A stretch of 64,000 nucleotides of DNA. It comes from Limisphaerales bacterium (GTDB lineage Bacteria; Verrucomicrobiota; Verrucomicrobiia; Limisphaerales; SXTU01). Where the stretch lies: positions 26,697 through 90,696 of the forward strand of contig WRPG01000010.1 in NCBI GenBank assembly GCA_009773355.1, given 5' to 3'. A program made the translations under genes and the position numbers. Below are positions 56,801 through 64,000 of the stretch, one piece after another. The first letter of the stretch is position 1, and every line of letters starts with the position of its first letter. A model generated the notes under the pieces. That model saw only the letters and a list, made by a program, of their open reading frames with translations, did no database searches and had not been told where the DNA came from.

Positions 56801-59800
56801 CTCACTCTTATCCGAGGCGATGGGAGTTACGCTTTTCGGAGACTTGCGAAACGGACCGTAGTCTTCGTCTTCTTCCCAATCTCCTTCCAACAGCGCGCCG
56901 AGCCTTCTGAGCTCCTGATACAGGTGCATGGTTTTGAATTCTTCCTCTTGAACCAAAACCACTTCACCCTTCGGCGTCTTCCACTCGAAGAACTTCTCAT
57001 ACCCTTTCTGGTTGAACGTGCTTTGCGTCTGCGTGCGCTGCTGGCGCTTCGTGCCGAAGTAGAACTGGCGCGGGTCGCCCGCGTAATCGCTCTGGATGTA
57101 ATAGACCGACTCGTCCACGAGGCCCACCGCCACCTCGGCGGCGACGGGCTTGCCCTCGTGGTCGCGCGCGGTGACGAGCAACGTGCCGTCCTCGCGCGGC
57201 TGGTATTGGGTGCGGTCGGGCTTCACGTCCACCGTGAGGAAATGCTTCGTGGGCGGCACGATGACCTGCTTCGTGTCCATGTGAACCTGCTTGTCCGCGA
57301 CCATCGCGGCGCTGAGGAACACGTTCGGCACATGAGCATCGCTCAAGGCCAGCTCGACCAGCTTCACCGTGCCGGTTAGATGGACGACCTGATGGCTGAT
57401 GAGTTCGTCCGCCTCGACGGTGAAGAGCACGTAGCGGTCGTTGCTGTTCGCCACGAGCATGACCGGAGCCTTCTGGCCGGTGCGGAATGTGTCCTTGTCC
57501 ACGATGATTTCCACGCCGCCGTGCCGGTAGCCCAGTTCGGTGCTGGTGTTGTTAGCAACCCACAGCGTCGTCTCCGCGCGGATGGGCTGCGGCGGGCGGT
57601 TCGGGAAGGCGTCCTCCGTCAGCCACGTCACCTTGTAGTAGCCCTCGCGCTCGGGCGTGAAGACCAAGTCCACCTTGCCCTCGGCGTCGGTCTTCAACGT
57701 GCGCGTGAGGATGTCGTCGCTGTGATAGCCCCGGAACTTCAGCCGCCACGGACGCTGCCCAGCCGGCGGGGCGGGCGGGAACTTCCCGTCGCTTTGCAGC
57801 GCCTTCAGCTCGGGGCCTTTCACTTCCCTGCCCGCCGGGTTCACCCAAATCTCTTCCCAGAACTCACGCGTGACCTTGACGATGCCTTCGATGACAGCGG
57901 GCTGCTCGTTCGCGTCCTGCGCGCGGAAGTTCACTGTCGCCTTGTCGCCGGGCTTGTGGAGGTTGTGCTCGGGCTTGGCGTGGACGTAGTAGCGCTGGCG
58001 CGTGACGCGCACGTTGCCGCTGCCGGTGATTTCGCGGCGGCTGGCATCAACGACCCGCGCCTCAATGCGGAACTCAAAGTCCTGCCCGTAGTCCTTGGGC
58101 GACTCGAACTCCAGCCGTGCCTTGCCGGTCGCGTCCGTCTTCAAAGTCTCGCGCTTCAAAATCTGCCCGCCGCCGCCGCCGCGCCAACTGCGCCCGCGAC
58201 CGTAGCGCCCCTCGTTCTCCTCGTAGAACCAGCCGAATTCGCGCGGCTCCTTCCACGCGAAGTAATACGGGTTCTGGTGCACGATGACCTCGACCGTCGC
58301 GTTCGCCACCGGCCCGCCGAAGTAGTAGTCCGCCTGGATGTTGACCTCCACGCGGTCGCCGGTGCGGAAGGCCTTCTTCTTCCCGTCCACTTCCGGCGTC
58401 TGCACGGCGACCTTGAACTCCGGCAGCTTGTATTCCTCCAGCCGGAAGAGCGTCGCGTTGCCGATGTGCGTGGTCTTCGCCTTGTCGCGGAACGACACGC
58501 GATACTCGCCGAGCCGCTGCGTCTCCGTGAGTTCGAGCGAGGCCCAAGCGGTGCCGAACTCGTTTAGTTTAAGTTCGCCTTCCTTCACCAGTGCGCCATC
58601 CGGGCCATCAATGCGGAACCAAATCGTCTCGTTCGCCGGCGTGGAATAGACCGAGCCGTTGTAGCGGCGCACAACCGCCTTCCACTCCACCTTCTCTTTG
58701 GGGCGATACGCCGGGCGGTCGGTGAAAGCGTAGATGCGCCACGACTCGTGCGGGTCGCGATAGGAGTAAGAGTTGCCGGGGCTGAAGGCCTGTTTGTCAC
58801 CCAGCGAGGCGGCGGCGAAGATTTCCACGTTGTTTACCGGCCGCGCGACCTCAAAGACCGCGAGCCCGTCCTTGTCCGTCACCTTGTCCTGCGAGCGCGC
58901 CTCCCACTTGTTGCCTCCCACATGCCAGCGTTCCCAGATGCGCGTCTTCGCATTCGCCAGCGGCTTGCCCGAGAGCGCATCCGTAACGAACACGAGCGCT
59001 GTCTTGCCGCTGGTCTTCAACACCAGCGCCACGTCCGTCACGAGCACGAGGTCGCGCGCGGACTGCCCGCCGCCCCGCGCTTCGAGCACGTAGGCACCGG
59101 GGCGGAGCTTGCCGTCCACGCGCAGCGCGGCGTTGCCGGGGCGATGGTTGCCCTTGTCCTTCGTGTCGTGCTCCCACGCCTTCACCTTCTCGCGGCCGGC
59201 GAGGTCAATGGTCTGGAGCCACGACGGCCGGCTGTTGCCGTCCTGCGTGGCGAGATTCACGTCCTTCGTGAGGTCCACGGGATAGAGCGCCAGTTCGATG
59301 CGTTTCACGTTGCGCCAGTGCAGGTGATACTGAACCTCCGAGTCCGGCAGGAAGAAGTGGCTGACGGACACGCCGACGTTGACCTGCGTGATGTTGCGAA
59401 TCTGCGCCTGCGCCTGCTCCCAGTAGCGCGTCTCGCCTTTGTTGAACTCCGCTACGAGCCGGCGGAACAGTGCGAGCGCCTTCACGTAATCCTGCTCCTG
59501 CGTCCAGTTGCCGTCCTTGAGCGGCACCGCGCGGCCCTGGTTCATCATCCACTCGGCGTAGTGATACAGCGCGTCGTCATACCAATCCGTGCCCTTGCCC
59601 GGCTTCAGCGCCGCCTCGAAGTGCTCCGGCACGCGGGCGCGCGCGTCCCAGTCGCCGCCGTGGTAGTTGAAGGAGACGGCGAGGAGATAATGCGCGTGGG
59701 CCTTGTCGTTCTCGGTCGCGGCAATCTTGAGCGCGTTCTCGAGAATGTTCAGCGGCACCACGTTGCCGTAGTTCCCGTAGCGGTAATACGGCTCGGCCTG

Positions 59801-60310
59801 CGGGGGCTTCGCGGAACGCCACACGATGTTGAGGTAGCGGTTCCGCGACTCCTCCGACGCGCGCTGACCCGCCCACCAGTCCAGCACCTGCGAGTAGTGC
59901 TGCCACGCGCCGCCCCAATTGCGCTGGTTGCGGGGCAGCCAGTAGGAATCGGCGATGGACTCCTGCGCCTCGACCCAGGTGCGGTCCTTCTCCTCCTCGC
60001 GCGAGATGTCGCGCAAAAGCACGTTCAACTCCTGACGGGCGCGGTCGAACTTCGTCGTGTCCGCCCGCTGCGTGCTGGCTTCCGAGCGCCACATCGTGTC
60101 CGCGCGCCGGAACAACACCCAGCGCTGCTCGGTGGGCGGGAGGTTCGTCACCTTCACCGCGCGATAAATCTCATTCGCCTTGGCGAAGGATTTCTCGACG
60201 ATGAACTTCTCCGCCTCCGCCTTCTGCGCGGCGTAGTTCGCAGGCGGTTCAGCCGCGAAGACCTGGCAGGCGAGGGAAAGGAAAGCGGCGACAACCAGCG
60301 GCGTTTTCAT
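53891..60310 (-). CDS. Alpha-2-macroglobulin family protein with thioester and inserted LysM domain
   Basis: 2139 residues with a signal peptide (TPLVVAAFLSLACQVFAAE). It is thought to trap incoming proteases in the periplasm, in the manner of animal macroglobulins. An N-terminal helical part (to about 330) is followed by MG domains (MG2 start about 425 with VLKTSGKTALVFVTD), the A2M domain near 1255 (RSTIIWLPDVKTGADG) and a thioester YPYGCTEQTMS with Cys at about residue 1476 (CTEQ). Alpha/alpha toroid repeats follow. Close to the end a LysM domain (IVIAGETLTQIAKKHGTTIA, about residues 1972-2020) with Ala/Pro-rich flanks is set into the terminal domain, which resumes at EPDFTGRTRWVYQELRDRKV. 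Two in-frame repeats are seen (54411, 56213). No PBP1C gene is adjacent. Start by signal peptide. Confidence 0.95.
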   Translation of the reverse strand: MKTPLVVAAFLSLACQVFAAEPPANYAAQKAEAEKFIVEKSFAKANEIYRAVKVTNLPPTEQRWVLFRRADTMWRSEASTQRADTTKFDRARQELNVLLRDISREEEKDRTWVEAQESIADSYWLPRNQRNWGGAWQHYSQVLDWWAGQRASEESRNRYLNIVWRSAKPPQAEPYYRYGNYGNVVPLNILENALKIAATENDKAHAHYLLAVSFNYHGGDWDARARVPEHFEAALKPGKGTDWYDDALYHYAEWMMNQGRAVPLKDGNWTQEQDYVKALALFRRLVAEFNKGETRYWEQAQAQIRNITQVNVGVSVSHFFLPDSEVQYHLHWRNVKRIELALYPVDLTKDVNLATQDGNSRPSWLQTIDLAGREKVKAWEHDTKDKGNHRPGNAALRVDGKLRPGAYVLEARGGGQSARDLVLVTDVALVLKTSGKTALVFVTDALSGKPLANAKTRIWERWHVGGNKWEARSQDKVTDKDGLAVFEVARPVNNVEIFAAASLGDKQAFSPGNSYSYRDPHESWRIYAFTDRPAYRPKEKVEWKAVVRRYNGSVYSTPANETIWFRIDGPDGALVKEGELKLNEFGTAWASLELTETQRLGEYRVSFRDKAKTTHIGNATLFRLEEYKLPEFKVAVQTPEVDGKKKAFRTGDRVEVNIQADYYFGGPVANATVEVIVHQNPYYFAWKEPREFGWFYEENEGRYGRGRSWRGGGGGQILKRETLKTDATGKARLEFESPKDYGQDFEFRIEARVVDASRREITGSGNVRVTRQRYYVHAKPEHNLHKPGDKATVNFRAQDANEQPAVIEGIVKVTREFWEEIWVNPAGREVKGPELKALQSDGKFPPAPPAGQRPWRLKFRGYHSDDILTRTLKTDAEGKVDLVFTPEREGYYKVTWLTEDAFPNRPPQPIRAETTLWVANNTSTELGYRHGGVEIIVDKDTFRTGQKAPVMLVANSNDRYVLFTVEADELISHQVVHLTGTVKLVELALSDAHVPNVFLSAAMVADKQVHMDTKQVIVPPTKHFLTVDVKPDRTQYQPREDGTLLVTARDHEGKPVAAEVAVGLVDESVYYIQSDYAGDPRQFYFGTKRQQRTQTQSTFNQKGYEKFFEWKTPKGEVVLVQEEEFKTMHLYQELRRLGALLEGDWEEDEDYGPFRKSPKSVTPIASDKSELRKAGELSDRMELQAGGMAMNRMRGLAATPMSAVMPATMPPAAPAWKFAADALGRDEKAKQVPGEDGAEPNVVVRSDFRSTIIWLPDVKTGADGTARVPVKYPDSLTGWKATARAVGSGAQFGIANTTTRTKQPLIVRLQAPRFFVVGDEVVLSAVVNNNTDAELTVKVTLEAAGPALAFLPPSPPSGERAGVRGRDVTLKVPPNSEARADWKARVVTPGEVRLKTTAVGGKFSDAMEKTYLSHEHGIERFLTKAGKVRGSDITVRLDIPVARKRDTTTLVVQVAPSLAVTMLDALPYLIDYPYGCTEQTMSRFLPSVVTAKTLKDLGLQPEDVMSRVFGGIEARAGGAAPPNLGAKKDLAKLTEMTDAGLKRLYDFQHADGGWGWWKEGQSDRWMTAYVVWGLTLAKQSGVALKANVLERGAAFLDKTLVEEELNHDMQAFMLHATVASANPLAKAVFSPAQNKAWDNLWKNREGLNAYTRALLALAAHHMGKGADARTFIANLENGVKRDERPDASVLIGGQLPANAGVMGTAHWGEDGIYWRWSEGGVEATAFALRALLAIDPQSKLIEPVTNWLLKGRRGAQWSNTRDTAITVLALNDYLRVTKELSPELEYEVTVNGTSIAKRKVSGAEVFAAPSRFAVDTKLIKDGANNIRIQRKGEGPVYFAAEAKFFSLEEPIPASGNEIFVKREYFKLVGRPTLLKGLLYDKVPLLDGETVKSGERIETVLTIEAKNNYEYLLFEDLKPAGFEAVAVRSGESLYARELKSGAVERKFGVVGQPVPQAAPKSKAPSPKSKAAPSTSHIVIAGETLTQIAKKHGTTIAAITAANAGLDARKLQIGQQLNLPGAVAEAAVAEIAAAAPAVGAAIAPAMRLAAARPIGFLPPRPIGIGEPDFTGRTRWVYQELRDRKVALFLDKLPEGVWQLRYDMRAEVPGQFHALPVLGHAMYVPEIRCNGAELRVTVVDTK
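54411..54440. repeat. In-frame word repeat GACTTTGGACTTGGGG in the macroglobulin gene
   Basis: GACTTTGGACTTGGGGCCTT and GGACTTTGGA words in tandem, coding SKAPSPKSKAAPS directly in front of the LysM domain. Single arm. Confidence 0.72.
56213..56257. repeat. In-frame stem-loop repeat (CCTCTCCCCC-GATGGGGGCGAGGG) in the macroglobulin gene
   Basis: GCCCTCTCCCCC pairs with GGGGGCGAGGG; an additional CCCCCTCACCCC precedes it. Coding strand reads LPPSPPSGERAGVRGRDVT between the A2M domain and the thioester region. Related CTCCC/GGGAG and GGGCCGGGGTGAGGG words lie at 5471-5760. Confidence 0.8.
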
Positions 60311-60405
60311 GGCGGCAGGTTAGACGGGCCATCGGGGAAAACACTCCTGAATTAGTCGGCCGCGCAGAGTGCCACGCGTCACAATCCTTATGACTCGTCA
60401 CAGCT

Positions 60406-63400
60406 TTAGGTCAGCAAGGCCCCCAGAAACAATATCAGGAGCGCGGTGTAGGTTATTCGGCGTCCAGCCACCAGCCACCAAAAGCAAAACCTCAACAGCG
60501 CGCTGCCCTTGCGGGCCGCTACAAGTTTTCCTGCCCGCCCGGCGGCGCGGCGGAGCGACTTGGAGCCGCAATGGAGGCGCAAGAACGCCTTGAACTTGGC
60601 CCATCTTGGCGAGTCAAAGCGCGGACAGGCGGCATGTGGCCCGACGTATTCCAAAAGCACGTTCAGGAACTCCAGCGCGGCCTTGTCGCTGTCGGGCAAT
60701 TTGTCCAGCTCCAGTCCGTGCAGGAACGCGAGCGCCTCCGTGTGGCGTCCCTGCAAGATTTCCTCCAGAGCCGCCCAGAGCCGGAGCCGCCCGTTGACCT
60801 GGTCGCGGAACGGCAGTGTGAGCGCGTGTCGGACGACGGCGTCGGCCTCGGCGTCGTTGCCGGCGGCGTGGAGCTGCGTGATGAAGTTGTAGAGCATCCA
60901 CGGCTCGACCTGCTTGCGCGTCCGCCAGTCCGCGAACCACCGCAGCAGCCGACGACGCCATTTCAGGCAGGTCAACGCATAACCGACCTTGCCCCAGAGC
61001 CAGTCCGAGCTGCGCAGCAGCGGGTAGTGCGCCCGGAGCAGGCGGAGCATTTGGAACCGGGCTGAAAGCCAGACGCCCACGTCAATCTGAGCGAAGCCTT
61101 GACTGCCAACCGCCCCGATCAGATCAAGCTCCGCCGACAACGCGCGAATGCCCAGCTCACCGCGTCCGACAAGCTGTGACAGCAGCGTGTGGTTGTGCAG
61201 GCGGTTCAGCCGTCCGCGCAGGAAAACGCAGAAGGCTCCGGTGGTGGGATTCGGGGCCGGTTCCGCCAGCACCCGCTCCGCCTCGGCGAGCGCGTCGCTG
61301 CTCCACCCGCGCGCGTGCAGAAGTTCGACGGCTTCCTCGAACGCCGCGGGCGCATCATCGGCCGCGCGGCACAGCGCGCGCACGGCCTCCATGCCCTTCA
61401 CCTTGTGGTTGTGGCGCAGGGCGATCCGCAGCTCGGCAAGCTGGAGGTCGGCATCGCGGGCGTTGGCCTTCAGCCGCCGCAGCACTTCGCGGCACGCCTC
61501 GTCGTTGTCGGCGTTGAGATGGAGGTCAAACAGCGCGAAGCCGGCGAACGTGTATTCCGGGTCGAGGTCGAAGGCGCGTTGGAACAGCTCGCGGGCGGCG
61601 GCAAAATCCTTGGCCCGGCGCTTCAATTCGCCGGCGTAGCCGAGCGGCACGGGGTCGAAGGGCTGGAAGCGCACGAGCTGTTCGGCGGCCTCGCCGGCGG
61701 CGGTCCATTCCTCGCGCTGAAAATGCCAGTCGGCCAGTTCCTTCCACGCCCAAGCGATGCCGGGATGCTCGGCGAGCACCGCCTTCAACTGCTGAATGGC
61801 GAGACCGAGATCGCCGCGTTGCGCGCGGAGCCATGCGGCGCGCGCGCGCAGCTCGGCGGGCGGCTGACCATTCCACGCGGACGGCTGGCACGCGGCGATG
61901 GCCTCGTCGAAGTTCCCCTGCTGGTAGAGCAGCAGCGCGCGCTGGTCGTGGGCCTCGATCGAACGCGCTTCCAACTCGAGCGCGCGCTCCACTGCGGCCT
62001 GACGCTCTGCGAACGTGTCCGGGCCGCTCAAAACCCGGGCGAGGTGGAGCCACGAGCGCACTTCACCAGGGCGTCGTCGTGTCAGCTCGCGAACCGCTTC
62101 GGCCCCGAGATCGGGCTGGCCCATCTGCTGGCCCCAGACGCTGATGGCGTTCCACGCCCAGCCGTAACCGGGGTCGAGGAAGACGGCGTGGCGCACGCGC
62201 TCCAGCGCCTGCTCGCGGCGGTCGAGCTTCCACAACGCCTCGGCGAGAAAGCCGTGGGTGATGGCATCCAGGGGCGAGAGCTGGGCGGCGCGGGTGAGCA
62301 CTTCCACGGCGCGCTCCAAGTTGCCGGCGGCCTCGTGGACCGACGCCAGTTCGCGCGCGGCCAGCGCCCACGCCGGGTTGATGGCGAGCGCCTGCTCGAA
62401 GGCGTGAATGGCGTTGTCCAGCTCCGAGCGCGCGCGATGGATGCGGCCCCGGTCCAGCCAGAGGCGCGGCAGGTGCGGAAACTTCTGCGTGGCCGCGCGC
62501 ACAATCATCAGCGCCTCGCCCGGCTGCTTCTGCGCGTGCAACTGCACGGCCAGCGCGGACCACGCGTGCCACAGGTCGGGCCGCTCGCGGTGCGCGTCCC
62601 GGAGGACCGTGAGCAGTTCCTCCGGCGGGAGGAAGGGCGCGGCCGCTTCCGCAAACGTGAGCAGGCCGTCGCCAAAGGTCACTTGCCGCACCAGTTCGGC
62701 CCGGAGGAACGCGATGGCGTCCTGTCGCGCCTCGCGGGTGTCGCAGGCGCGCAGCAGCTCGCGCTGGGCGAACTCGGAGTCCACCGAGCGGCGGAGCGAC
62801 TCGCGGAAGTCGGCGCGTGCCTCGGCCAGCCGGTCTTGCGCGGCCCGCACGGCGCCCCGGATGTTGAACAGCGCCGGGCTTTCCGGTTCGAGCTGCGCGG
62901 CGAGGTCCAGCTCGCGGAGAGCGTCGTCGAACTGATGCCGTTCGTTCAGCACGGAGGCCAGCTCGCGGCGCGCCCATGAGTCCGCGGGGTTGATTTCCAC
63001 CAGCCGGCGCACGACTGGTTCGGTCGCTTCGAGGCCGTCCTGCCGCAGCCAGCCAAGCCAGAGCTGATGCAGCGGGAAATGGTGGGGGAAACGCTCGCAC
63101 GCGGCGCGGAGATGCTCCAAGGCCGTCGCGCGGCCCTGCGTCTCCGCCACGAGCAGGGCGACGGCCTGATGCGCGTCCATCGCCAGCGGCGCCGTGGTGA
63201 GCACCTGCCGCCAGTGCGTCAGCGCGGACTGCGGCTCGCCGCCGCGCTCGGCCAGATGCGCGGCGGTGCGCAGCCACGCGAGCGGCGGCGCGATTCCCCG
63301 GGCTGACTCGAGCAGCGCCGCCGCCCGGGCGCGCTCGCCGCAACTGCCAAACTCCGACGCGGCGTAAAGCTGGAGCTCGCCGTCCTCGGGCCGCAGCTTC

Positions 63401-64000
63401 ATGGCTTCCTCCAGCACCGTGAAGGCCTCGCGCGTGCGGTCAAGTTGCCGCAGCGCCCATGACAAGGTCTGCCACGGCGCGCTGGACTTCTTCCCGGCCG
63501 CCTCGCAACGACGGCGCAGAAAGGCGAGCGCGGCATCCGTCTGCTTCACGAACCGCGCGGCATTGAACCAGGCCGTGGCGGTGCGCTCGTTCTTGTCGTC
63601 CAGGCACGCGGCCTGGAAGTAAAGCTCCACTGCCTCCGGGTAACGCGCCTGACCCCAGAGGAGGTTGGCCTCGGTGTTGAGCGCGCCGGCATCGGTCCAG
63701 CGGAAGCGGCGCGCGCGGCGCAGCAGGCGCAGCGCGGTCGTGTGCTCACGGGCGTCCTCGACCAGCTCGGACGCGTGCTCCTGCCAGTAAAGCGGGTCGG
63801 CTTCCTTGCCGGTGCCGAGCGTGGACAGGATTTTCAGCCGCTCCTCGCGGCGGCCCAGCTCGCGCAGACAGGACAGGCGCGTGAGTTGGAGGTTCACATC
63901 CTTCGGAAGCAGCGCGAGCAGCTTCTCCACCTGCGCGAGAATCTCGATGGCGTTCGCGTCGTAGTGCGCGACGGCGCGGCGGGCCTGGAGCGCGAGCCGG
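60406..64000 (-). CDS. Very large TPR-repeat protein, N-terminus beyond the window edge
   Basis: At least 1197 residues; the frame is still open at base 64000, so the start is outside. Almost the whole length consists of helical tetratricopeptide-like repeats of about 34 residues, such as NPADSWARRELASVLNERHQ, AIHAFEQALAINPAWALAAR and ELASVHEAAGNLERAVEVLT. The later part (about the last 400 residues) is more degenerate. A hydrophobic segment at the C-terminus (TYTALLILFLGALL) suggests a tail anchor. Just before it, the FCFWWLVAGRRIT stretch is encoded by CCAGCCACCAGCCACCA words. TPR proteins serve as scaffolds; partners unknown. It follows the macroglobulin gene on the same strand with a gap of about 95 bases. 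Confidence 0.85.
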   Translation of the reverse strand, partial: RLALQARRAVAHYDANAIEILAQVEKLLALLPKDVNLQLTRLSCLRELGRREERLKILSTLGTGKEADPLYWQEHASELVEDAREHTTALRLLRRARRFRWTDAGALNTEANLLWGQARYPEAVELYFQAACLDDKNERTATAWFNAARFVKQTDAALAFLRRRCEAAGKKSSAPWQTLSWALRQLDRTREAFTVLEEAMKLRPEDGELQLYAASEFGSCGERARAAALLESARGIAPPLAWLRTAAHLAERGGEPQSALTHWRQVLTTAPLAMDAHQAVALLVAETQGRATALEHLRAACERFPHHFPLHQLWLGWLRQDGLEATEPVVRRLVEINPADSWARRELASVLNERHQFDDALRELDLAAQLEPESPALFNIRGAVRAAQDRLAEARADFRESLRRSVDSEFAQRELLRACDTREARQDAIAFLRAELVRQVTFGDGLLTFAEAAAPFLPPEELLTVLRDAHRERPDLWHAWSALAVQLHAQKQPGEALMIVRAATQKFPHLPRLWLDRGRIHRARSELDNAIHAFEQALAINPAWALAARELASVHEAAGNLERAVEVLTRAAQLSPLDAITHGFLAEALWKLDRREQALERVRHAVFLDPGYGWAWNAISVWGQQMGQPDLGAEAVRELTRRRPGEVRSWLHLARVLSGPDTFAERQAAVERALELEARSIEAHDQRALLLYQQGNFDEAIAACQPSAWNGQPPAELRARAAWLRAQRGDLGLAIQQLKAVLAEHPGIAWAWKELADWHFQREEWTAAGEAAEQLVRFQPFDPVPLGYAGELKRRAKDFAAARELFQRAFDLDPEYTFAGFALFDLHLNADNDEACREVLRRLKANARDADLQLAELRIALRHNHKVKGMEAVRALCRAADDAPAAFEEAVELLHARGWSSDALAEAERVLAEPAPNPTTGAFCVFLRGRLNRLHNHTLLSQLVGRGELGIRALSAELDLIGAVGSQGFAQIDVGVWLSARFQMLRLLRAHYPLLRSSDWLWGKVGYALTCLKWRRRLLRWFADWRTRKQVEPWMLYNFITQLHAAGNDAEADAVVRHALTLPFRDQVNGRLRLWAALEEILQGRHTEALAFLHGLELDKLPDSDKAALEFLNVLLEYVGPHAACPRFDSPRWAKFKAFLRLHCGSKSLRRAAGRAGKLVAARKGSALLRFCFWWLVAGRRITYTALLILFLGALLT

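Overview
This 64 kb window is high-GC, gene-dense bacterial chromosome. It most likely comes from a Verrucomicrobiota, of the Pedosphaera/Limisphaerales type. The evidence is the co-occurrence of Planctomycete/Verrucomicrobia-type DUF1549/DUF1553 cytochrome proteins with Tat-exported DUF1501 proteins, secreted sulfatases, a PEP-CTERM protein, a two-chain pyruvate:ferredoxin oxidoreductase and a LysM-bearing alpha-2-macroglobulin. No phage, transposase, CRISPR array or rRNA gene was seen. One tRNA (Glu, CTC) is present. Taxonomy is inferred from gene content only.

Layout. 1-8.6 kb: housekeeping genes (end of der, aspS, a glyoxalase, an AI-2E-type permease, a GNAT enzyme, a membrane protein, an RluA-type pseudouridine synthase, a zinc alcohol dehydrogenase). 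8.6-10.6 kb: an AT-richer patch with two secreted proteins (one PEP-CTERM), a terminator and the tRNA. 10.9-20 kb: small hypotheticals, two exported sulfatases, a secreted alpha/beta esterase, an MsrB lipoprotein and a YyaL/DUF255 protein. 20-21.6 kb: a translation/transcription knot (infA, rpmB, smpB, rpoZ) with stem-loop terminators. 21.7-29.5 kb (minus strand): a run of DUF4380-like, Gfo/Idh, VOC, cytochrome/PSD1, small membrane protein and DUF1501 genes. 29.8-34.5 kb: xseA, a lipoprotein, ymdB-type phosphodiesterase, a 2OG-oxygenase-like protein and fdhD. 34.6-42.2 kb: a third PSCyt/PSD1 protein, a stand-alone receiver protein and an RND efflux pair. 42.3-48.2 kb: a beta-helix protein diverging from a second PSD1 - small membrane protein - DUF1501 set. 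48.3-53.7 kb: the split PFOR, a TrmN6-like methyltransferase and coaE. 53.9-64 kb: a 2139-residue alpha-2-macroglobulin and a very long TPR protein that runs off the right edge.

The most striking signal is not a gene. The window is full of two kinds of dispersed repeat. One is stem-loop elements with 19-45 base arms, some present in two or three related copies. The other is short 'word' repeats, in which units of about 8-12 bases are repeated with small changes and then mirrored in inverted orientation. They fill nearly every gap over 300 bases and are sometimes nested one inside another. Several sit inside reading frames without breaking them: xseA, both large PSD1 genes, the alpha-2-macroglobulin, and signal-peptide regions. 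In the two PSD1 paralogues the same word repeat lies at the same protein position, in the same orientation and reading phase.

Functionally, the sulfatases, esterase, beta-helix protein, Gfo/Idh enzyme and the PSD1/DUF1501 sets suggest use of sulfated or complex carbohydrates outside the cytoplasm. The PFOR and FdhD point to ferredoxin-linked and possibly formate/anaerobic metabolism. These pathway links are inference.
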